This document shows positions 51,451 through 56,891 of a stretch of 56,891 nucleotides of DNA, piece by piece. A program made the position numbers and the translations under genes. Every line of letters starts with the position of its first letter. Positions within the stretch are counted from its first letter, which is position 1. The notes under the pieces were generated by a model. The model had not been told where the DNA came from and did no database searches. It saw only the letters and a list, made by a program, of their open reading frames with translations. The stretch lies in the NCBI GenBank assembly GCA_937926195.1, contig CALEXZ010000114.1:1-56891 (forward strand), given 5' to 3'. Origin of the DNA: an uncultured Actinomyces sp. (GTDB lineage: Bacteria; Actinomycetota; Actinomycetes; Actinomycetales; Actinomycetaceae).

Positions 51451-52665
51451 TCAGCGGGCCTCGGCGAGCAGCTCCTGCAGGCGCCCGACGCCCTCGGCGA
51501 TGTTCTCGTCGCTCGTCGCGTAGGACAGGCGCAGGTAGCCGGAGCGGCCGAAGGCCTCGCCGGGGACGACGGCGACCTCGACGTGCTCCAGGACGAGATT
51601 GGCCAGGGTCATCGAGGAGTCGATGACCGTGCCGCGCAGGGTCCTGCCCAGCAGGCCCTCGATGCTCGGGTAGGCGTAGAAGGCGCCCTGGGGCATCGGC
51701 ACGACGAGCCCGTCGACCTGGCGCAGCATGTCGACCATGAGGTGGCGACGCCGGTCGAAGGCCTCACGCATCGTGTACACCGCGGACAGGTCTCCGCGCA
51801 CGGCCGCGAGCGCGGCCACCTGGGAGACGTTGGCGACGTTCGAGGTCAGGTGCGACTGGAGGTTCGTCGCGGCCTTGGTGACGTCGGCGGGGCCGATCAT
51901 CCAGCCCACGCGCCAGCCGGTCATCGCATAGGTCTTGGCCACGCCGTTGAGGACGATGGTCTGCTCGGCCAGCTCAGGCACGAGGGCGACGATGTGGGCG
52001 CTGGGGGCGCCGTCGTAGAGCAGGTGCTCGTAGATCTCGTCGGTGATGACCCAGATGCCGTGCTCCAGGGCCCACTGGCCGATGGCGGTGAGCTCGGCGG
52101 GCGTGTAGACGGCACCGGTCGGGTTGGAGGGGGAGCACACGAGCAGCGCCTTGGTGCGCTCGGTGCGGGCTGCCTCGAGCTGGTCGACCGTGACCTTGTA
52201 GTCCTGGTCCGCGCCGGCGAAGACCTCGACGGCGGTGCCGCCCGCCAGCTGGATGCACTCGGGGTAGGTGACCCAGAACGGGGCCGGGAGGATGACCTCG
52301 TCACCCGGGTCGACGATCGCGGCGAAGGCCTGGTAGACGGCCTGCTTGCCGCCGTTGGTGATGACGATGTCCTCGGGGCAGACCTCGTAGCCGGAGTCGC
52401 GCAGGGTCTTGGCGGCGACGGCCTCGCGCAGGGCGGGCAGGCCCTTGGCCGGGGTGTACTTGTGGTTCGCGGGGTCCTTGGCGGCGGCGACGGCGGCCTC
52501 GACGATGTAGTCGGGGGTCGCGAAGTCGGGCTCGCCGGCGCCGAAGCCGATGACGGGGCGGCCGGCGGCCTTGAGAGCCTTGGCCTTGGTGTCGACGACG
52601 AGCGTGGCGGAGGGGGCGATGGCGGACAGGCGTGCGGAGACACGGGACCTAGGTGCAGTACTCAC
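51451..52665 (-). CDS. Aspartate aminotransferase (class I pyridoxal-phosphate enzyme)
   Basis: Cytoplasmic transaminase of 404 residues. Features are FGAGEPDFATPDYI, YTPAKGLPALREA, CSPSNPTGAVY, the VITDEIYEHLLYDG strand and the pyridoxal-phosphate lysine in NGVAKTYAMTGWRVGW. The sequence is of the subgroup Ib found next to secE in many actinobacteria. The start is a GTG at 52665 with no ribosome site; GAGCAT six bases upstream may be a leaderless -10 box. Confidence 0.93.
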   Translation of the reverse strand: MSTAPRSRVSARLSAIAPSATLVVDTKAKALKAAGRPVIGFGAGEPDFATPDYIVEAAVAAAKDPANHKYTPAKGLPALREAVAAKTLRDSGYEVCPEDIVITNGGKQAVYQAFAAIVDPGDEVILPAPFWVTYPECIQLAGGTAVEVFAGADQDYKVTVDQLEAARTERTKALLVCSPSNPTGAVYTPAELTAIGQWALEHGIWVITDEIYEHLLYDGAPSAHIVALVPELAEQTIVLNGVAKTYAMTGWRVGWMIGPADVTKAATNLQSHLTSNVANVSQVAALAAVRGDLSAVYTMREAFDRRRHLMVDMLRQVDGLVVPMPQGAFYAYPSIEGLLGRTLRGTVIDSSMTLANLVLEHVEVAVVPGEAFGRSGYLRLSYATSDENIAEGVGRLQELLAEAR

Positions 52666-52707
52666 GTCCCCATGCTCGCACGTGCGCCGGCAACGCGCCT
52701 GACACGT

Positions 52708-52748
52708 CCCGGTCGCTAGGACGGGGCGGGGCCGTCCTGGCGACCGGG
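52708..52748 (-). terminator. Terminator of the FtsX-type ABC operon
   Basis: Seventeen-bp arms (52708-52724 and 52732-52748) with one G-T pair follow the permease stop on the minus strand. A second hairpin with perfect 10-bp arms (52768-52777 and 52785-52794) lies even closer to that stop. Confidence 0.65.
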
Positions 52749-52803
52749 GCCGGGCGCGGGACCGTGGCCGTGGCGGGGGCGGTGCCCGCCACGGCGGGCC
52801 GCC

Positions 52804-54228
52804 TCACACGGGCACCCTCAGCCTCTCGAAGGCGGGCTTGCGGTCCAGCGCCGACGGGATCCAGGCCGTGGCGACCGACAGGACGAGGCAGGCGGCCACG
52901 ACCGGCAGGAGGGTGCTCAGGGGCAGCGCGTGCACGAGGACGGTCAGGCCCCCGCCGGAGAACACCGCCGACGCGGTTGCCGAGAAGAGGCAGACCGCCA
53001 GGCCGAAGAGGATACCGGTGACGGCGTAGATGGTGCCCTCCAGCACGGTCGAGCGCAGCACGGTCGCCCGGCTCGCCCCCAGGACTCCCAGGAGGGCGCC
53101 CTCCCGGCGCCGGGCGCCGCCGACCATGGCGATGTTCGCCACCCCGCCCACGCCCGTGACGATGAAGATGGGCACTGCCACGGCCAGGAAGCCGTTGACG
53201 CCGCCGGTGGATCCCAGGGCGCGCCCGGCACCGACCGTCGCGTAGACCGCACCCGTCATGCCTACGGCGATGGCGAAGGGGGTGATGGTCGTGAGGCTGA
53301 GGGAGGAGCGGTGCACGGCGTTGGCCCGCGCCGCGAACCAGGCCGTGCTGCGGGTGCGCACCAGCCCCGTCCAGGCGACGAGCAGGGGCCGCAGCGTCCA
53401 GGCCGGGATGCACAGGGCGGCCAGGGCCAGGGTGAGCCCCATCGCCCCGCCGGTGGTGGCCCGTCCTGCGGGCGTCATGATCTCCTGCAGCGCCGCGAGC
53501 TCCTCCGCCTGCTCCGCGGCGGAGACAGCGTCGAGGTCCCCGGCGACCAGGGCCTTCTCGTCCATGAGGTGCAGGACGGGCAGCATGACGGTCGCCAGGA
53601 TGAGGACGCCCGCCGCCACCCACTGCCACACGTGGGTGCGTGCCTGCGGGGCCGCGGCCTCACGCAGCGCCTGCATCTCACTGGTGGAGGCGGCTCGGCG
53701 GGCGGCCCCCAGACCACCCAGCACGCAGAACACGGTCGTGAGCGTGAGGGTGAGCAGCGGGGCCCACCAGGGCAGGAGCACGGGCATGTCCGCGGGGAAC
53801 AGGTTGAACTCCCGCCACGAGCGCAGGTACCAGCCGGTGGCCACCGGTGAGAGCGCGGTGCCCAGGGCCCCGCCGATGAGCCCGACGAGGGCGACCTGCA
53901 CGGTGACGATCCGCCGGATACGCGCCGCGGGGATGCCCACGACCTTCCACAGGGCGTGGGAGCGCCGCTGGGCCGTGACGGTGAGCGCGAGGGTCGAGGC
54001 CAGGACGACGGCGGTCGCCAGTCCCGAGTAGCCCACGAGGTTGCTGCCGATGATGCTGGAGGCGAGCTCGAGCTCCTGGACGTTGGCCTGTCCCTGTGCC
54101 CAGTGGTGGGCGCTGTACCAGGAGGACATGGTGACGCTGATGAAGGTGCCGCCGGTGACGGCGACGAGCAGGGAGAACACCCACGTGCCGGCGTGGTGCC
54201 TGAGGTCCTTGAGGACAAGCAGTGTCAT
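52804..54228 (-). CDS. FtsX-like ABC transporter permease
   Basis: Membrane permease of 474 residues of the MacB/FtsX class, used for export of peptides or lipids or for signalling, not sugar import. There is an N-terminal segment with a following extracytoplasmic part, then FtsX domains around residues 60-180 and 325-460, the second with GARRREGALLGVLGASRATV, the typical cytoplasmic coupling loop. The ATG at 54228 has a GAGGAG site. It lies 9 bp after the ATPase gene. Function unknown. Confidence 0.87.
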   Translation of the reverse strand: MTLLVLKDLRHHAGTWVFSLLVAVTGGTFISVTMSSWYSAHHWAQGQANVQELELASSIIGSNLVGYSGLATAVVLASTLALTVTAQRRSHALWKVVGIPAARIRRIVTVQVALVGLIGGALGTALSPVATGWYLRSWREFNLFPADMPVLLPWWAPLLTLTLTTVFCVLGGLGAARRAASTSEMQALREAAAPQARTHVWQWVAAGVLILATVMLPVLHLMDEKALVAGDLDAVSAAEQAEELAALQEIMTPAGRATTGGAMGLTLALAALCIPAWTLRPLLVAWTGLVRTRSTAWFAARANAVHRSSLSLTTITPFAIAVGMTGAVYATVGAGRALGSTGGVNGFLAVAVPIFIVTGVGGVANIAMVGGARRREGALLGVLGASRATVLRSTVLEGTIYAVTGILFGLAVCLFSATASAVFSGGGLTVLVHALPLSTLLPVVAACLVLSVATAWIPSALDRKPAFERLRVPV

Positions 54229-54237
54229 GGTGGCTCC

Positions 54238-55026
54238 TCAGGACCTGGAGGCGTGGACGAGGTCGGCGATCTCACGCGGGTCGCGCGAGGCCGTCCAGCC
54301 GGCCAGGTGCCCCTGGCTCATGACGACGACGTTGCCGGCCCGGGCCGCTGCCTCGACGTCGTGGGTCACCATGACGACGGTGACGCCCTCGTCGGCCAGG
54401 GCGGCGAGCCAGTCCAGGACCGTGCGGCTGGACTCCAGGTCCAGGGCGCCGGTGGGCTCGTCGGCGAAGACGATCCGCGGACGGCTCATCATGACGCGGG
54501 CGATGGCCACGCGCTGGCGCTCCCCGCCCGAGAGCTGGTGGGGCTTGAGGTCGGCACGGTGCTCCAGCCCGACCCGGGCCAGGGCACTGACCGCGTCGGC
54601 ACGGCGCACCGGCTTGCCGGCCAGGCGCGAGGGCAGCGTGACGTTCTCGACCGCGGTCAGGGAGGCGATGAGGTTGTAGTCCTGGAAGATGAAACCGATC
54701 TCGCGTGCCCGGAAGGCGGCCCGCTCGACGGGCGGCAGGTCGGTGACGGGGGTGCCCAGCAGGGTCACCCGGCCGGTGGTGGGCTGGTCGAGCCCGGCCA
54801 TGCAGTAGAGCATGGTCGACTTGCCTGAGCCCGAGGCTCCGACGACGGCGGTGAAGCTGCCCGCGGCGATGTCGGCGTCCACGCCGTCGAGCGCCCGCAC
54901 CCAGGTGTCGCCACGGCCGGGGATCTCGAAGACGCGGGTGAGGCCGCGCACCGAGATCGCTGACGGGACGTGACCGGCGTGTCCCGCAGCGGGCGGGAGG
55001 TTGTGCTTGGTGGGGATTGGTGTCAT
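54238..55026 (-). CDS. ABC transporter ATPase (LolD/MacB type)
   Basis: Cytoplasmic ATPase of 262 residues. Motifs are Walker A GASGSGKST, Q-loop FIFQDYNLI, signature LSGGERQRVAIAR, Walker B IVFADEPTGALD and switch VTHDVE. The first 25 residues are an extra tail. It pairs with the FtsX-type permease downstream. No ribosome site is seen before the ATG at 55026; CACGCT six bases upstream suggests a leaderless transcript, though this hexamer is weak. Confidence 0.92.
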   Translation of the reverse strand: MTPIPTKHNLPPAAGHAGHVPSAISVRGLTRVFEIPGRGDTWVRALDGVDADIAAGSFTAVVGASGSGKSTMLYCMAGLDQPTTGRVTLLGTPVTDLPPVERAAFRAREIGFIFQDYNLIASLTAVENVTLPSRLAGKPVRRADAVSALARVGLEHRADLKPHQLSGGERQRVAIARVMMSRPRIVFADEPTGALDLESSRTVLDWLAALADEGVTVVMVTHDVEAAARAGNVVVMSQGHLAGWTASRDPREIADLVHASRS

Positions 55027-55140
55027 GGCCCAAGCGTGTCGCCGGGCGGTGGGCAGGGACCATCCTGCTCCCTGGCGAAGGGGTGTCGGGCTGCCCCCAC
55101 CCCGCGCCCGGCGTCCTCGGGCCGGGCGCGGGTCGACGGC

Positions 55141-56088
55141 TCAGGCGTCGGTGCCCGTGGCTTGGAGGATGCGGCGCAGCATGGCGGCGCGCTGCTCCAG
55201 GGCGGCCTCGGTGGGCACCTGGCACTTGGCGCCGAGGTAGTGGGCCGCCGGGGCGGGGGACTCCTCGGGGGACAGGGCCGCCAGCGTGCAGTCGCGCACG
55301 TCCTCGGCGCTCATGACCGAGCCCGGCTCGTCGGCGTCCAGCGGAAGGTGACCGTCCATCCAGGCCTTGGCGTAGCGGGTGTCCACCGGGCCCGCGCCCG
55401 AGAAGGTCACGCCCTCAAGGAGGCCCGCGGCGCGGGCCAGGCGCACGTGCTCCAGGGCGAGGGCGCCGTCGTGGCCCTCCAGGGCGCTGCGGCCCCAGTT
55501 GATGCTCATGCGCACGTCGGGGCGGTTGAGCGTGGTGACGACCTCGATCTCGGCCTCGATGGTGAGCATGCGCTTCTCTCCGCGCTCGGGGGAGACGAAG
55601 GCGTCGCAGTGCTCGACGAGCAGGGTGGCGCCGCCCCAGTCCCAGTCGGCGAGCTCGGTGAGGGACTCGCCGAAGGCCTCGGCGTCGTGGGCGGTGCCCG
55701 GGGCGCCGGAGGGGGCGGAGTGGAGCTCGACGCCGCCGACGACGTCGCGCCCGGCGGCCTCGCGCAGTGCCTCGACGCCGTCGCGCACCTGCCGGGTGAA
55801 GGCGAGGGCTGCCCGGCGGCCCTCGGTGTCGGTGGAGGCCAGCCCGAAGGTGCCGGTGGCCCACACCCGCACCATGGTGCCCGGGATCGCGGTGACGACG
55901 TTGCGGTCCCAGGCGGGGGCGAGCTGGGCGGCGAGCCAGGGCAGGTCGCCCAGGTCGTCGCGGAAGGGCAGCTCGAGGCCGCGCACCCCGGGCAGGTCGG
56001 CCAGGAGACGGTAGTAGGCCTCGGTCTGCTCACGGGTGTCGGGCAGGGAGGCGTAGGCGCCGAGGACGGCGTAGGGGGCGGTGGTCAT
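55141..56088 (-). CDS. DUF4862-like protein (probable TIM-barrel)
   Basis: A 315-residue protein that I assign to the DUF4862 family from its start (VLGAYASLPD) and the RGLELPFRDDLG strand. Alternating strands and helices, with VEHCDAF, RMSINWGRSA and FSGAGPVDTRY, suggest a xylose-isomerase-like TIM barrel, but function is unknown. The ATG at 56088 has a GAGGAGAG site; the longer frame upstream runs antisense through the tRNA and secE. An almost perfect 16-bp inverted repeat (56165-56180) lies 77 bp upstream and may be its operator. Confidence 0.72.
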   Translation of the reverse strand: MTTAPYAVLGAYASLPDTREQTEAYYRLLADLPGVRGLELPFRDDLGDLPWLAAQLAPAWDRNVVTAIPGTMVRVWATGTFGLASTDTEGRRAALAFTRQVRDGVEALREAAGRDVVGGVELHSAPSGAPGTAHDAEAFGESLTELADWDWGGATLLVEHCDAFVSPERGEKRMLTIEAEIEVVTTLNRPDVRMSINWGRSALEGHDGALALEHVRLARAAGLLEGVTFSGAGPVDTRYAKAWMDGHLPLDADEPGSVMSAEDVRDCTLAALSPEESPAPAAHYLGAKCQVPTEAALEQRAAMLRRILQATGTDA

Positions 56089-56164
56089 GGCTCTCCTCGT
56101 TGAGACTGCTCGGGGTCGCTGTGGGCGTGGGCGGGGGTGCGGGGCCGGCACGCTCCGCCCACGG

Positions 56165-56180
56165 TGTCGGACGTCAGACA
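56165..56180. promoter_or_regulatory. 16-bp inverted repeat, candidate GntR-type operator
   Basis: TGTCGGACGTCAGACA pairs with itself at all but one position. The TGTC...GACA form resembles GntR-family sites. It lies between the DUF4862-like gene and tRNA-Trp, closer in role to the former. Confidence 0.5.
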
Positions 56181-56272
56181 ACCTGATCGTACTCTCGGGT
56201 GGGACGTGGTGCAGCCCACGGCGGCGAGATTTCCCGTTCCGCAGTCCATATGGCAGGATGAGACACCGCTGA

Positions 56273-56345
56273 AGGGCAGTGGCGCAATTGGTAGCGCACC
56301 GGTCTCCAAAACCGGCGGTTGTGGGTTCGAGTCCCGCCTGCCCTG
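56273..56345 (+). tRNA. trnW: tRNA-Trp (anticodon CCA)
   Basis: The acceptor arms 56273-56279 and 56338-56344 pair over 7 bp, with discriminator G at 56345. The anticodon stem is CCGGT/ACCGG (56299-56303 with 56311-56315) around a 7-nt loop with CCA at 56306-56308. The T-loop GGTTCGAGTCC is present; the CCA end is not encoded. A promoter TTCCCG (56231-56236), 17 bp, CAGGAT (56254-56259) is plausible. Confidence 0.97.
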
Positions 56346-56442
56346 CTGAGAACGGCGGATCTGTCGGGAGATCCCGTCGGTTCCGTCCTCTCGCCCGCCA
56401 CCGGGCGCTGAACGAGACCGACGACCCTGAGGAACCACACGT

Positions 56443-56679
56443 ATGAGCCACGGTAACGCCGTCGCCAAGGGCGCGCATGGCAAGAGGACCGGCCTGTTCG
56501 GGCGCGTCCCCCGCTTCCTGCGTGAGGTCGTCGACGAGCTGCGCAAGGTCGTCTGGCCGACGTCGAAGGAGCTGTGGACCTACTTCAGCGTCGTCGTTGT
56601 CTTCATCGTCGCGATCATGGCCTTCACTGGCGTGCTTGACCTGGCCTTCGACCGCCTCGTCATGTGGCTGTTCGCCTGA
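56443..56679 (+). CDS. secE: Preprotein translocase subunit SecE
   Basis: Essential small subunit of the SecYEG channel, 78 residues. The amphipathic helix REVVDELRKVVWPTSKELW precedes a single membrane segment (about residues 48-70), the compact form used by actinobacteria. A GAGGAA site precedes the ATG. It lies between tRNA-Trp and nusG in the usual order. Confidence 0.97.
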   Translation: MSHGNAVAKGAHGKRTGLFGRVPRFLREVVDELRKVVWPTSKELWTYFSVVVVFIVAIMAFTGVLDLAFDRLVMWLFA

Positions 56680-56719
56680 CCCGCACCGCACGCCCCCGTA
56701 CAGAGGAAAGCAGGTAACC

Positions 56720-56891
56720 GTGTCCGAGGAGATCCTCCCTGAGGAGACCACCGAGACCGTCGCGGCCGTCGCCGACGTCGAGCCCGAGGCCCAGGCGACC
56801 CCCGAGGTCGACCCGCTTGAGGACTTCCGCAAGCACATGTCCTCGCTGCCCGGCGAGTGGTACGTCCTGCACACCTACTCCGGCTACGAGC
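56720..56891 (+). CDS. nusG: Transcription antitermination protein NusG, N-terminal part (runs off right edge)
   Basis: The GTG at 56720, 40 bp after secE and preceded by GAGGAAAG at some distance, opens a frame that stays open to the window end (57 codons). An acidic, disordered N-terminal extension of about 45 residues, usual in actinobacterial NusG, is followed by GEWYVLHTYSGYE, the first strand of the NGN domain that binds RNA polymerase. Confidence 0.95.
   Translation, partial: MSEEILPEETTETVAAVADVEPEAQATPEVDPLEDFRKHMSSLPGEWYVLHTYSGYE

Noticed and set aside
55141..56874. Minus-strand frame of 577 codons covering tRNA-Trp and secE
   Set aside because: Only the part from 56088 downward is a gene, with its own ribosome site. 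The rest is antisense to tRNA-Trp, secE and nusG.

Overview
The window is high-GC DNA from an actinobacterium, probably Actinomycetaceae (Actinomyces/Schaalia-like). The evidence is housekeeping content and order rather than a species match: murB beside an excisionase-type HTH gene and the 32-residue basic ribosomal protein bS22, a KtrAB potassium system, and at the right end aspartate aminotransferase, tRNA-Trp, secE and nusG. TANNNT-like -10 boxes and several apparently leaderless starts also fit. No phage, IS element, CRISPR array or rRNA was seen.

Positions 1-39201 form a large pentose and plant-glycan utilisation region. From left to right it holds: the start of a divergent MFS transporter; a YtfQRT-YjfF-type furanose ABC importer; a ChvE-GguA-GguB importer; L-arabinose isomerase; a minus-strand block with two overlapping LacI regulators, a GH2 enzyme, an alpha/beta hydrolase and an SRPBCC protein; a GH51 alpha-L-arabinofuranosidase followed by a CUT1 importer, an aldose epimerase and a LacI regulator; a second ChvE-GguA-GguB importer; a GH120 beta-xylosidase; and a LacI regulator divergent from a CUT1 importer operon that ends in a LacZ-type GH2 enzyme. 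The likely logic is import of arabino-, xylo- and galacto-oligosaccharides, cytoplasmic trimming to monosaccharides, anomer interconversion and arabinose isomerisation. araB and araD are not in the window, and neither CUT1 importer has its own ATPase.

Three promoters (ytfQ operon, araA, second chvE operon) share one layout: a TTGAC-type -35 box with a GTGAACGTTCAC-like operator whose centre lies 14 bp beyond it. This points to one LacI-family arabinose regulon, with the regulator at 24153-25178 as a good candidate.

From 39301 rightward the content is mostly general: KtrA/KtrB, the HTH-bS22 pair, murB, a sugar-phosphate-antiporter-like MFS protein translationally coupled to an inositol-monophosphatase-family enzyme with a convergent LacI gene, adenosine deaminase, an APH-fold kinase-like protein, an alanine/sodium symporter, aspartate aminotransferase, an FtsX-type ABC system, a DUF4862-like protein, tRNA-Trp, secE and the start of nusG. 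The most promising less-described items are the phosphate-ester uptake and dephosphorylation module (43837-47223), the double-LacI GH2 block (12375-17962), and the shared operator geometry.
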